Assembly (NCBI RefSeq): GCF_021018895.1
Contig: NC_079368.1
Span: forward strand, 11,766,001 to 11,830,000
Length of the DNA stretch: 64,000 nucleotides
Direction of reading: 5' to 3'
From: Seriola aureovittata
Taxonomy: Eukaryota; Chordata; Actinopteri; Carangiformes; Carangidae
Part shown: positions 25,015-39,069 of the stretch, in pieces
Layout of the letters: each line of letters begins with the position of its first letter
How positions within the stretch are numbered: position 1 is the first letter of the stretch
Translations under genes and position numbers: made by a program
Notes under the pieces: model-generated
Told to the model about the DNA's origin: nothing
The model's database searches: none
Seen by the model: the letters and a program-made list of their open reading frames with translations, nothing else

Positions 25015-28000
25015 CATAAAATATGTGAGCAGTATACTGCCCCACTTTTTAACCTCTATTTTCAAGAAAACTAATTTTAATCATGGTGGCATGTTGCAGG
25101 TGCACCTTTTTTCCTTTAGTGATGCCATACAAAGGATAAAACACAAAGTAAAAAAAAAAAATGCATACTTAGAAATAATGTGTTATATATATTCCACATG
25201 AAAGGATGTTGCAGTGGTACTATAAAGAAGTTTTTTTTTTATTATTGTAGATAAGGTTTTCATAAATTCAAAGAGTCCAAATGAACAACCATGACTTTAT
25301 GCAGAAACCTTTTTATTCAGACTCATGCATTTAATGTGTTTGAATGTAATTTAATGGTGGTGGAAAATTCTGCTTACTGTTTATCTTCACTTCAAGTTCA
25401 CTTTAATAAAATATTTATTGAACTCAGGCAGTGATGAAATCATATACCATTCAATTTCTTCATCTCTATTTTTTTTATAGATCCAATATACTGTAGCTAA
25501 ATACATATTATTAATCAAATGGGTGTCATTATGAACTCTGAGTCCTAAACTCACTAACTTCACAGCTGTAATTGAATCACTGAGTGAAGGATTCCCACTG
25601 GATCTTAATTTTGACATGTAATCCAGTTAGCCGCCCCTGTGCCATGTACGTCATGTACTTCCTAGTAACACTGATTTTATTTTACTGGAATAATATCAGA
25701 GCTGTAGTTGTCATTGAAGATTATTTACTTTGTTTTGGAAAATGATCTTTAGGGAGTTTTCATCCATAATCTAATAGAATTATTATGGCAGTGTTCACGT
25801 CCAAGTATCTATAACTTCTTGTCACCTCAACCATTCCTTCAATCCCAAGACGACGCAAACATGGGTTTTTTTTCCATTTAATTCAGTCTTTCTTAATTTT
25901 AAAATGTGTCCCTCTGTGTCTTTATGTGCCTTTTCAGTATCTTCCAGTAGAGCTTGGCGTAACATTGTGAGACTTGGGCAGTGTGAGATAGCAGAAACAT
26001 GCAACTCAGCCCTGTAGTAACAGGTTACTGGCTGCAGTGGCTTCAGTGTGCAATGTAGCCTGTGATGGCTCCTCTCACCTGTGGGGTGACTGTCCAGAGC
26101 TGGTATGAGGCAATCACCTTAGGCTCTGTATGGGTGTGAGTGTTTGTGCGCGTAAATATGTTTGTGTGAGCGTCTCGCTTATGTGTAGAGTGGCTCAGCT
26201 GCCTCCCAGAGGGGGGGCTTACTGGAAAAAGGGAGAGAGGGAGAGAGAGTGAGAGAGAGACAGACTGAAGGAGTGAGGAGATTACCCTCACACGGTTGAC
26301 TGGTCACTGAAGCGCTCATGCTCCGCTCAGCTAGGCTCCACTAGCCTCAGGAGGACCTGACACAGATAAGATACACACTGCAATCATGTCCTGCTCACGG
26401 GCTTACTGCTCGGTGCACTCGCTCTCTCTTTCTCTCTCTACGTCTATCTGTCTGTATCTCACTCACTCACACACATACAGACACACACATGCACCTACAA
26501 GATCTTTCTCCTATCCTGTTTCTCACTCATTTTCTCCTTCGCTTCCTCATGTGCACAGTTGGCGGTAAATATAGGGTAGACTTTATTCTTTAGCTTATCT
26601 GTAAAATCTGAATGCATTTTTAGTCATCATTTAGTCTTGTATAGACCCAATTCTCCAAGGCATTCCCCAACGAATCAGCGATTACATTTTTTTCATCCAG
26701 TTTGGACGTCAGACCATTACGCTGTTTTTCCGTGCTGTTTTTGACCTGTTTAGGCACCAGTTTATCCTTATTGTCATATGATCCAGTTCTGAATAATTGA
26801 GGGTAGCTTTCTTTGATATATGTACATTTTTCATGACATGCAATAATTCCCACCCAATTGTTGGTTGAAAAAGGTTAGAGCAAGTTGGAATGCACATCTG
26901 GTTTCAGCTCATTTTATGAGTGCTATATAGTATTTTTTTTTTTTTTATCATTTGGAGGTCGTATTGATGACTCCACTGTGTATACAAGACTGAGCATACA
27001 TGATGCTCTGTTTCTTCATCTCTCCTGCCACGCAGTCATCGTCCTACACCACAGTATCTCTTTATGCTCCTCATCTATAGTGCTGAGGCAGCCCTTCCAC
27101 CCTCTGCAGCTTTCCCTGTTGGTATGACTCATGCACACATATGTGTATATACACACACACACACAATCCTGCATATATGTGTGTTTATCAATGGTTCTCT
27201 AGCAAGGATATAACTCCTGGCAAAGGGCTGGTAACAGCACACGTATCCATTTCTCATCCTGCAGGCCTCACAACCAGTCAGCTGCTGATTTTAACAGTGT
27301 CTCTTGTCTTTCTCTCCCCATCTCTATCTCGGCTTCTGTCTCTTCTTCTGTGTAGCATTAAGCAAGCGCCTAGACTCTCTGCTCATTGAAATGTTCAATA
27401 TGGAGCACACATATGGAGCACACTTTGTCTCATTGTGGATATGGTTAAAAAGAGTTTTCAGATTTATCTCCAGATAGCATATGGAGCTCTGCAGCACCTT
27501 CCCAAGCCCTGGCACTCCTCTCTCTCAGTCCCAGTCACGGCACTGCGCTGATCGCTCAGATAGTGACATGGCATAATGTAATTGGACTAAAGACAGCTCA
27601 GGGAATTATATCAATGCTCTGGAAAAAAAAAAAAAAAAAGTGTGACTGAACGGAAATGTTGTTCTGGGAAGACTATTGAGCTTGTGATGCAGTGGGGTTG
27701 TCCTCAGGTATCAGGGGGTGTTTTCAGCTGCTGAGGAGAATAGGAGAGAGAGACAGAGGGAGAAAGGGGAAGAGAAAAGTTTGAATGTCTGTGTTCTTTT
27801 CTTCTTGCCGCCTGTGAAGGATGAAAAGCGTCACGCTGTAAAAGATGCTTTTGACTTTTCCGCTTCATTTTTCTTCCCATCTCACTGTCTTTTTTTTTTT
27901 TCTGTTCAGCAGAGACGCTGGTAGGAACTGCATTTTAATCATGTTTGGCTAATAGAGGGAGGAATGAAAACAAAAAGGAGGGTGAAAGAGGAATGCAGGG

Positions 28001-29482
28001 GTATTGTCTCTCTATGCAAAATACACTGCATTGTTTGTTTGTTTTTCCTCTTTGTCACACACATACATCAGGTGGATCATCCCTCACAATCTCTCTTCCC
28101 CCCAGATACATATCTCTTGCTTTGTCTTTTGCTTTCTGTCATTTCTCCTTCGTTCTCTGACTCTCTGCCATTTTCTTAACACTTTTACTCTGGCCTTTGT
28201 TATTTAAATGAAATTTTGTTGGGGTTTTTTTGCACCATGGGTCTTTTTTTGTAGTTTTGTACAGTATATTTGTACAGTTAAACATATACTCACCACTGTC
28301 ATTGTAGAGATTATAGACATTCGTGCTCCTCTGCATATAGCTTTGCAACAGTACAATTGAGGGAATTCAAGCCTCAAATGACTTTTGAATCTGTCCAGTA
28401 TTAATCTATCTATCAAATGCAGCTATTTATAAGTCTGAACTAAGGTAAATACTGAAAAAAAAATCAATCAGGAGTGTCCTCTGCATTACAAGGCCAAAGC
28501 TGTTTCCAGTGCAGTGCTTCTGTTTACAGTCTCTGCAGTGCATTTGGTGAGAACAATGTTATACACACATGCTATAACCTTATAATATTGACCAAAACAT
28601 CAACTACAAGAACCCAGTTGTAAAACATCCTATTTTCTTCTTAAACCCTTTCACCTTAATTTCTCTGGGTTGTAAAGAGAAAATCTCACTGTAATCTATC
28701 CACAAGGACCCTAAACCAGGCCCCTGGGAGGACAACTGTGATAAAAACCATATCCTCGAGGATATGTTGGCTTCCTGGCACTTTGAGTGGATACGAACGA
28801 TGGTGGTAAGTGGGCATGTGTGTGGCTCTGGCACTGACTCCTGATGATGTGTGTCGCTGTCTTCCAGTTTCCTATTAAGCTCATCGTCTGTCCGGCGGCC
28901 TTTGTCTGCCGTCCTGTCGGGGTTTGTGTACAGTACTTGTTTCCTGTCCGCGTCTCAATTAACACCCACGCACTGCACGCTCGGCCCCCAACCTAACCCC
29001 ACCTCGAGGCATCTGCCTCTGTCTGCTCTTTAAGGTGATGGGGAAGCTAATGGGGCTCCAGCATGGAAGGCTGCTTTTTGTGTGACTTCCCTGTGGCATT
29101 GTAGACCCGTTACGCTGAAAGGTGACAGCTGTAGATTGAGGTGTGATGGTGAGTCAACTGTGTTTTGCTGGTGGGAATTCTGGTTCTGGGTTACTAAAGG
29201 GTGACACTTGGAGTCACTTGAGTGTATTCGTATTTGTTTTTGAATTTAATCTGTGAAGTGACAGGGGCCATAAGGGAATAAAATTTCATAAAGTGGTTTA
29301 AGGTACTTTTTTTTTTTTTTTTGCCAAAAATAGACTTTTAGATTCTGATATATTTTGAAAAGCAGTATTTACATTCCTGTCAAAAACAATGATTGTTTTC
29401 ACACTTTATAACCCCGAAGTCACTGATAATAAGCCCCCAACAAACAAATTCTCTAATGAGTGTCACAGCCCTCAGTGTGTAT

Positions 29483-29484
<2 letters not shown>

Positions 29485-29551
<67 letters not shown>
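29485..29551. repeat. (GT)n microsatellite
   Basis: GT array of about 67 bp, followed by degenerate GAGTGT/GTAT repeats and a G run to about 29590. Confidence 0.95.
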
Positions 29552-29553
<2 letters not shown>

Positions 29554-30731
29554 TGTGAGTGTATGTGTATGTGTGTGGGGGGGTGGGGGTGATTTGAATG
29601 TGCTTGAGAGTGCTTTTTCTTAAAAGTTGCTACAGAAACAGCAAAACTATTTCATATTGCTGAAGCAAATCCCAATGCTCATTATGCCTAATGCAGCGAT
29701 GTCTACTCCCCCAACTGTTATTGTTCTGAATCACATACACACAAGCGGCTGAAGCAACTGAACTTTTTGACTGATGAACTATGCATCAAAGCATTACGAC
29801 GAGCACTCGTTGCACTGTAGGTGAGGAGTTCTTGTGTGCTCTCATCCACCCAAAGTAACTCTCTGCGAGACTCTCACCGAATAGGATGTTGAAGATGGCA
29901 CACACTCAGCCCTCCCGGTCTCTCATTGGACAGAATGTGGAGCACAACACTTGACAGCAGTGTCGTCTGAATTTGAAAGTCAGACATGTAAGAAGGCAGC
30001 CGCCACCTTTTCTTTTAACAAGAGTCATAAATCTGTAATGAGCACAGAGAGGATGCATATTTTATTTACTTTTTTGAAGACGTGATCCCTTCACTTCATA
30101 GCGATGCACTCCTGCTCTGTCGTTTTTTTTTTCTTCCAAAACAAAGTTTAAAACAGTGGATGTTACAACTGTTTCTATCGCCTCTTTCTCTCTGAACATG
30201 AATATGTAATCAAAGGTATGCCAAAGTTAGCAAGCTTTACAGACTAGGTGATGAACCAGATGTTAATTTAACCATAACAAGAGTGAGATATGATTATATT
30301 AATGAAAGAAGTTTAAATATTGTGTAGTTAAAAATCTTAATTAGTTAACACGTAATTAATAGATACATACACCACCTTACAGAATCAAAAAACCTTACAT
30401 GTGTCTTAAAAATACCTTTCTTTTCCTACGTAATTATCTAAATTCTGTACATTATCTAAAGATATAAAAGCCCATTTGTATGTACCCTCATCCCGGAGTA
30501 TAATGTTTGAAGTAAGCCCAGACAGATACACTGAGACGGACAAACGCATTGACAGACAGACAGACTGACAGACAGACGGGGGGGAGATGGGTGGGGGGGC
30601 TGGAGCTGCTAAACCAGGCCAACAGAGGACAAGACTAATGTTGTCCCATTCATCACACACTGCCCGGCTGGATCCTGGGAAGGACAGGGGAAGGAGAGAG
30701 CAGGAGCAGGGGAGCAGAGGTGAGGTAAGGT

Positions 30732-30774
30732 GGGGGTAGAATTGGGCGGGGTGGGGGTGCAGGCTGGGTAGGGG
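30732..30774 (+). other. G-quadruplex-prone G-run cluster
   Basis: Six runs of three to five G (30732-30736, 30744-30746, 30748-30751, 30753-30757, 30766-30768, 30771-30774) lie within 43 bases on the plus strand, which is the mctp1 RNA-sense strand. Another G-rich stretch lies at 30578-30600. Confidence 0.7.
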
Positions 30775-33357
30775 TCCGGTGGCTTTCAGCAGGAGGTGAG
30801 GAAGGGGAAGTGATCAAGCGCAAAAGTTGTGGGGTGGTAGTCATTTATGTGTTTGTGTGTGTGTGTTAGTGTGTGTGTGTGTGTGTGTGCCCGACCTTGA
30901 GTCTGATAGAGTTGCTGGTGTGGTGGAGGTGATGAGAGGCCCCAGAGGGAGATGGGAAAAGATGATCAGTGGCAAGCAACCTCCTGCCACCCAGACACAT
31001 TAGAGACACACAGACAGGCGCACACTCATAACACCAGAAACCTTTCTCTTTAGGATAGGAAGCAGAGGTCAGACGGAAAATAAGTCACCACTACCACTTC
31101 TTCCTTTTATTCCATCTTTCTCTCTTTCCCTCCATTCCTCGCTGTTACATATGTGTATATATATCTTCGCTATGGGACTAGGCTGGGTGAAGAGACTAAT
31201 TAGTACTAGAGCGCATTGTCTGCCTGGTCCACCTTCAGCTGACAGTCTTAACTGGAATTTGACTTTGGCTTTGTGGGAGCAACCCTCAGCGCACACAAGA
31301 TATTCTCAAAGAAATCAGTGTGTACATCCCTTACACATAGACGTACACATATACGCACTCACATTCATCCCTGGGCCTGTGGGAGTGGGACGCCCCTTCA
31401 CATCTCTTAACGTGGCCTTTGTGTGTGTGCGAGCCGCTTGATGAGGACCAGGAGGACGTGCAGCGCATCTCAACACCCTAGTTAAACAGATATTTATGTG
31501 TTTATGATAAAAAGAGAGGGAGGGAAATAGAGATGTATTCCCCACATTCGCTCATGGATTAGGTGTTGTATGGCATAAATTATTTATTAAAACTGCAGCC
31601 TCAAAAAAAAGATAGGAACATCTGCCACTTTCATGTGGCGCTGGCGAAGTGCCAGGTTGCATGGTGGTATCTGAGACCGGGCCGCAGGGCCTTTGTCTCA
31701 TCTTGTTGTCATATCCTGACAGAGGGGAGATGTTCTTCTAGGCTACTGGGTCCCCACGTTTTTCTTTTTTTTTGTTGTTTTTTTTTTTCCCTTGAAGGGC
31801 CTCTCTTAACTCCCAATGGGCGAAATCTATGACTCATCGCTCCACACTGTAGTTGGTAATACTTGGACTAGACACCAATGAAACGTTAGATTTTGTTTTA
31901 TGGGCAGATGTTGTCTTACATTATCTGCCTGTGTTTTAGGAGTTGACCGGTCAACAATAGATAAATGAAGTACTCCATGCTGCATTTTAAACGTCCATCA
32001 ATCCATGAAAAGATGTTCATTACTATGTACCTACTATACATGTTCCTGCTTGCTTCATTTTGGAGACAGGCCATCTGAACATTTAACTGTTTTGACTCAG
32101 ACTTGTTACTAATGCACAGTACCAAACAAAATACTGCTAGAGTGAACTGTCTGCCATCAGTTAATGTGAATGAACCTATGAAAGCGTCCTGTCCTTTCAT
32201 CAACCACTAAATTTTTACCAGCTGTAACAGTGTGGATGGTATTGTTTATACCTTGTGAGTGTCTCTGTCCGTCTGTCCGTCTCTCTCTCTCTCTCTCTGA
32301 GTTTGTCACCACAATAGCATCACAACCTGCAAGACAGTCACAAAACTTTACAGGTGTGTAGTTGAGATTAAAATGAAGGCTGAGTTTGAAGATGCATGTG
32401 GTCTGGCCGTCAATGGAACCAGTCGGAACGTCAACATGTTGACGGGCGTTACAGCTGGTGTGATCCCATCGCAAGATTTGTTTAATTGTAGTATTTGATT
32501 TTTCAGAGACAGATAACCCGTCTAGTTTTAAATATACAGATGATGATTGTATGCACTATTTATTATTCTGTCATTCCTAATTCTTGCACAGGCTTTTGAA
32601 ATTGAATTTGTGTCACCCCTAACGCATTCCTCAACTTGCTCAACTTTTCAGCATTTTTTTCCCCCCTTTTTTTCCTGGGGTGGAAATGGGAGGGATACTG
32701 ACTCTCTCTGCAGTTACAAAATCAACAAGAACGCTTTCAGATGCCCTCTGGGAGCCACATATTAGCATCCTGTCACGTTTTATATGACATTTCAATTTTT
32801 ACTGTGCTGCCAGAGCGAGAGAGGAAAAAAGAAAAACAAAGAAAAACAGGTGCAATTTTAGCACAGCAGCAATGAGCAGCAGCCACTTGTGGTTCAGACT
32901 CATTTCGTGGTGTGATGGGATATATGCTGCTGCATTATAACTGTTAGGTTTATCATTTTTATGGCATAACCCAGCAGGGAGAACAATGTGATCAGAGGTT
33001 AAAACAGTCTCTAATGGCTCTCTCTATTTCCACCTAGTAGATATAGGACAGATATTTGAGTCCATCGTAACAGGCTAAGTCCTCAGTGACCTCTCTCTTG
33101 TTTAGCTCTAGGCCTTGGGTCAGTGAAGAACAAACTGTCTTTGCAAAGTTTACAACTGCTCACTTTGCACTTTTGCATATAGACGTACTCAGCCATGATG
33201 CTATCTCTTTGAAAGAGAAATGGAGCATTGGAGTACACAGAGGCATTGTGCATCATTCCTTTGTTAAATATTTAATCAAGTGTTTCAAGGAGTTTACCAC
33301 ATTTGTTTACCACAATTTACCAGCAAGTGCAATGTGGTTAGCCTGAGTTTGCTGTTT

Positions 33358-33543
<186 letters not shown>

Positions 33544-36500
33544 CTCCCTGGGCTCTCTGGTGTCACTGAGGGTTGTTTCTCCTTAACACATGCAAACAAC
33601 TCGCATCACTTTAACGAGCCTTCCCGCCTCTGTCTTCCCTGATGGGAGCACTCCCATGATGCAGCCTGCTCCGCACACTTTTACACAGGGTAGCTCAGTG
33701 CTAAGCTGATGGGTGCTTGGCTGAGATTTCGTATCACAGTCCACACATCCAAACAATGATGCAAACTTTGGACATAACCAAAAAAAAATGTATTTATTGT
33801 CTTTAAATTGGCATACATGCAATTAAAACATGCAACTCACTGCCAACAAAGGACAGAGGCTCAGTAAATATTTCTGCTACCAGCCTGATGAGAGTTAATT
33901 GATGTCAAAGAATTTCTTCTGTACATAGAAACATTTTATTCATTGGATGAACTGACTGTCTCTGTGCAGTTTTTCATTTGATACACAGTAGTATGCTGCT
34001 CTGCTGACTTTACCCAGAACTCACATCACACTCTGACCCTTTGCTATACAGTAGATTATAAAACAAATGCGTTTTTCAAAAGAGAGATAAACCACCACAC
34101 AGGCAAAGACAAAGAGAATGAATAATAAAGACAGAGGAATGTGTAAAGCCCTCAAGATTCCTTTGTATTTATATTAGATAGACACTCTGGAGTATGTATT
34201 AGAGGCATACAAATCAATGTTTTGCATTAGCAGAGCACTGATGGTCATGGGCATTCAAAAAATTAATCAAAACACTATATGTTCTTACTTCTGATATAGT
34301 CAACTCACAACAGAGAATGCTAAATTGTTTTCAATGTTTTGATATTCTTGCATATCTTTTTTTTTTTTTTTTCAGTTAATATTACTGCTCCTGCTGTATA
34401 GTATATACAGTCATCCTTTGTATGGTGCATTTGGTTTATATCAAATGTAGTTATTGCAGAAAGCAAGCCATTGATCTTTAGGATTAATCTCAGTATCAGA
34501 TTTGCTTTCATTTTTTAAGTGGAATTAATGACATTGCACATAGTGGTATATGTAGTGTACTGTACTATACTTCATATTCAGGCAAACGCAGTATGTGCAC
34601 CTGACAGAAAAGTCTTACAGCAGATGAAATCGTCAAGAATGAATGTTCTGTCATCTGACGGCAGTGATAATTTGTAGTACACTGACTGAACAGGCGGTTA
34701 CTGTAACATGTCAGCGTAACACACTGCAGATGAACCTACAGTTGCAGTCTATTATAATGCATGATGCTTAACTCATTAGGCAGGCTTATTACACTATCTG
34801 TCTGAATGATTCAAGACATGTAGCAACATCAATCAGACCACTGTTGTCAGAGGTGCTGGGATTTGTAGCATACTTTGAGCATTAACATGACTCGCAACTG
34901 AAGCCAAGTCAAAGCAAGAGACCTCAGAGATTTCATTTTATTAGCCTTGCCTTCAGGTCTCCAAACAAACCCACTTAGTTTCCCTGACAGGCACAGGAAG
35001 AGACAGATGGAAATACAGGCCTTGAGTCTCCTGTAAAGACCCTGCTCCTTTTCCTGAGTGGGACTGGAAGCTGGTCTGGACTGGAAAAACCATGTTCTCA
35101 TCACAAATTGCATGTGAGCTAGTGGTTAACACATGTACACACATTCTTCACAAAACCGCAGAAAGCATGACAAAACTGAGTCCTTGATTTAACTCCTGAA
35201 ACAAGTGATGAATCTCTATCCCTGGTTCAAATATTTCACTATTTTGTTAAATATCTACATCAACAGAAAACTTAATTTAACCTTGGCTGTGACGTTTGAA
35301 TGCTCTCTCTCTCTCTTCATCTTTCTGTATCAGTTCCCTTTCTGTCGCTGATGACATTGTAGTATAAAACAAACTTGCTCAGTATGAAAGAAACTGCTTG
35401 TTAAAGTCATCGTCTAATCTGTGTCGGGATATAATATCGTTTGTAGAGTCACACAGCAAGACCAGGTGTGCGGATCAACCTTATCTAATAGCTTTAGGGT
35501 GTGTGTGTGTGTGTGTGTGTTTGTGTGTGTTTGTGTGCATATTAGGTTGCATTATAAGAACAGGTTGCCTGGCTCCATATGTGCGCAGTGTGCGGGGAAG
35601 CTGGGAAAACAAGGTTCTCCGTGGCCCTCTGTGTTATTGCTACCTCCCGCCTCCCCGAGCCGTGTTTGAAGACAGGAAATAGGAGTCAGACCGCAGTCCG
35701 AGGGGCATGTGGCAATGGTTTATACTCCAGTGACCTCTGATCTATCCTCTCCACCCCCGCCCGCTCTCTCACACCACTCCCCTGGCCCTCAAACACTCTC
35801 CCCTGAGTCCGGGCCCGAAAATAAAACGGCCTGACCTGGCCCAGCCCGGCTCGGCTTGGCCTAACCCAGCCCAGCACAATAGACCCTGCGTTCTGAGATT
35901 TGTTTGAGCGAGCAATGAAAAACAGATGGACTCTGAGGAAAGAACTGAGAAGAGGAGGAGAGAGGGAGGAAGAAAGAAAGGGAGTCTTGTAAAATATTTG
36001 CGAAGAAAAATAACCCAGGGACGCTGTCTAATTATATCTATTTGTCTTGTGTGGTTTTGCTGGGGAGGCCATGTGGTCTCCCTGACTGCTCTATGGTTCA
36101 TTTTTCACATTATCTGATCCTGGATGGAGAGCAAAAAGAAGAGGGTGGGTTTAGGTCTCAGTGGGAGGGTTGTGGTGAGGTGGGGGGGCTTGCCGCAAGG
36201 AGCAAAATGTGGTAAAGTCCTCTGGGGTCCTGGAGGTTTCATGTCTTTGACTGCCTCACTGTCTTCTTTGGGTATAATGATAAGGATTAGTCAGAGTTTT
36301 ACTTCTCTAATCTAACAATGTCCATCCATCTTCATCAATAACACAGCCATTGCTACACATGCTATTACTCTAACAAATGAGAAATAGTCAGTGGCCGTGG
36401 AGGGTTATACCATAATCTTTTGGTTTCTCTTAAACTTTTCTAACTTTTCATCTTTTTTGTCCTGTTTGGAGTTAATTAAAGTTTCAAACAGCTGCGTAAT

Positions 36501-37653
36501 ATCCTTATTTATATCCTTAATTCATTTTCATTCGCAAGTGTTAAACAAATACTCCCAACAAGAGGGGAAAAGGGCACATCAATTTATCCACTGAGAGAAT
36601 ACCAGCATCCCCACCCCCCCACTCTCTCCTCCACTTATTGTCACTATATCAGCAAGATGAAGAATTTTCAGGGTTGTTTACTTGCTGGCGTGGTTACGTG
36701 CTGGAACTTGATGAAAATCTCTGTTCATATTCCCCTGCTATTGCCATATTGTAAACTGACCACTCATGATAGTACCACTATATTAGATAGCCCTCCTCTT
36801 CTTGTTATGCCTTCCTTTTGTCTCCCAAGCATGCCCACCAATCACAACCAGGCACAGCCAGTCTGCGTGTTGATGTCCTCACTCAGCTAACGGCTCTCGA
36901 TCACTCTCTGTCACCTCATTCTGTCCAGATTCATCCTGTCCCTGCCTGTCAGTCAGTCAGCAGGCAGCTCGTTGACTGTTGCATGACTTCTTAAATTCTT
37001 TACTTTGTTTCAGTGAGAGGGCGGGGGATTGTAGATTTTAGATTGCCTTGCTTAGTTTGTGGTTTCTCCCCCCCATTCCTCGCAATATTCTTAAGTTCTC
37101 AACCATCAAAAGTTGAAAAGGAAGAGCTCTTCATGGTGGGTGACGGCGTTAATAAGGATGATAATGATGTCACGGCTGGTGACATCATCACAGTGTGCCA
37201 GCCAGCAGAACAAAAGCGGGCTCTACCCGGTCTTCCTAGCTGTCTTGGCAGCAGCAGAGAGAAAGGGAGAGAGAAAGAGCGCCCAAAGATTGATGTATCC
37301 ATTCGGCTTTCAGTTTAATTCTGCCTCTCTATTCACATATTCAAATTTTCCTGTGTGAGCTTTTGTAAGGAGGAAAACATTTTGATTTGTTCTGCCGACT
37401 TTATATCTCTATTACTGGCTGGAATGAAAGCACTCCGTCAGTTCATGCAGGATATCCGGTGATTTGGCTCCCCACTCCAGATCTTTGACGCTATTTAAAA
37501 TGTATTGTTTTCGCAAAGATGCCTGTGCCCAGCCACTGTCTTCTCTCTCCTCTTTCTCTCTCCTCCCGTCTCTTCTCTGTCTCACCCCATCCCTTCCTCG
37601 CTCACCCTTGCTTTCTTTCTCCCTCGCCTACATCTCTATCTGTCCTCTTGCAG

Positions 37654-37763
37654 GACTCGGAGAGAAAGGGCTTCATGAACAAGCTTTATGCCATTCAGGA
37701 CGTGTGCATCAGCGTGCAGAATGCACTGGATGAAGTGGCCTCCTATGGCGAGAGGATAAAGAA
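37654..37763 (+). CDS. mctp1: mctp1 coding exon F: cytosolic helix before second membrane region
   Basis: 110 nt, phase 0 entry and phase 2 exit (36 codons plus AA), between TCTTGCAG and GTGAGT. The peptide starts DSERKGFMNKLYAIQDVCIS and ends DEVASYGERIK. The split codon AA|C gives Asn with the next exon. The conserved VQNxLDEVAS(F/Y)GERIKN helix leads into the second membrane segment. Confidence 0.95.
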
Positions 37764-38551
37764 GTGAGTCGTAAGCCCGCTCCTCGGCACCCGGCCCGCT
37801 CCGCTCTGCTCTGCTCCGCACGTCCCAGTGTTTTTTCCACAATGCCAGGTTGCCCCACTTCCCCTTGCCAGCCTAACTGAGAATAACTCAGTGCTGCTCT
37901 CAGGAAACACTGCCAGCATGACACCCAACCCTGAGACACAAACACAGGCAGTCTGTCTTTATGTCCATCACATCTCACTTAACCCTGCATGACCTCTTAA
38001 CTGAATCATGTACATTCTTGATTAAACACACATCAATCCACATGAGCACACACACAAAACCATTTATTTGCACTGTACACTCCTGCATACCCAGTGGCCC
38101 TCACTTTCACATGGACGCATTCAAAGCAAATGGAAGGCAAGGGACTTTGTTTTGATTAAAAGCTGTAGTGAGAAAAGAGTCAGGCCACAGGTTCTTTCTT
38201 CAATTACAGGTAAAAACATTTTAAATCAAACTGAAACATCTGTGACCCGTGTTTCTGTAAAGCTGAGAGCATTTTACTGATTAGATAGCGTGAATAGCAT
38301 TGAGTCATAACACATTTTCACCCTGCGATGGTGACCTCTAAGACTTTGGGGTGAACTTATTTCCCTCTGCACAATTCCAGTGAGTGTAAAGAATTTGTAG
38401 TGTAGACGTATCCAGATTAGATTGTTTGGGTTGAAAAGTATTGAAATGGCCTCCCTGACTCCTCTTTACTTTACTTGTCAGTATGTTTGGCTGGACTGAT
38501 ATTTGCCATGTCTCCTAATTTTTAAAGTCGCCTTTTCCACTCTCTTTGCAG
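37764..38551 (+). other. mctp1: mctp1 intron 6 of window
   Basis: Intron of 788 bp in phase 2. Its first 150 bases are C-rich. The rest is unique sequence without recognisable features. It ends CTCTTTGCAG. Confidence 0.88.
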
Positions 38552-38661
38552 CACATTTAACTGGACTGTGCCTTTCTTAAGCTGGCTAGCCATTGTGGCT
38601 CTCGGAGTGGCCACCACCATCATCTACTTCATCCCTCTACGATACATTGTGTTGATCTGGG
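38552..38661 (+). CDS. mctp1: mctp1 coding exon G: second transmembrane region
   Basis: 110 nt, phase 2 entry and phase 1 exit, between TTTGCAG and GTGAGC. Joined to the split Asn codon it reads [20 protein letters not shown] and then [18 protein letters not shown]. This is the second hydrophobic region, with the conserved PFLSWLA start and the PLRY turn. Its final G completes a Gly codon with the next exon. Confidence 0.95.
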
Positions 38662-38971
38662 GTGAGCGAATGTCAAAAATGTGTAATGCTTATTTCTATG
38701 TACTGCAAGTGTAATTGATTTAAAATGTATAGTTAAATGTAAATACAGTATCTAAGTAAATCTGTGGCACAGCAATGCAATGTCTGTATTCCATGTTGCT
38801 TTTTTATATACAGTATTGAAGTCAGAGTTAAACTTTTCCTGACACTCTCAGTGAGTGCCATGCAAATTTTCAGGTTTAAAGGTTCTAACATCTTGTTTAC
38901 AGTAGGTGCTGATGTCCACCTGTCTTTCTCCAACTCGTCCCCGCCTGTCCTCGCTGTTTTTGTCTCTACAG
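38662..38971 (+). other. mctp1: mctp1 intron 7 of window
   Basis: Intron of 310 bp in phase 1, AT-rich with no further features. Acceptor GTCTCTACAG at 38962-38971. Confidence 0.88.
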
Positions 38972-39069
38972 GGGTGAATAAATTCACCAAGAAGCTGCGA
39001 GACCCTTATACCATTGACAACAACGAGCTGCTAGACTTTCTCTCCAGAGTGCCCTCAGATGTACAAGTG
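38972..39069 (+). CDS. mctp1: mctp1 coding exon H: post-membrane cytosolic segment
   Basis: 98 nt, phase 1 entry and phase 0 exit. After the split Gly the peptide is [20 protein letters not shown] and [12 protein letters not shown], the most conserved block behind the second membrane region. The donor is read as CAAGTG|GTGGGT, which preserves the V-V junction with the last exon. A nearby GTGAAC four bases further would break the frame. Confidence 0.93.
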
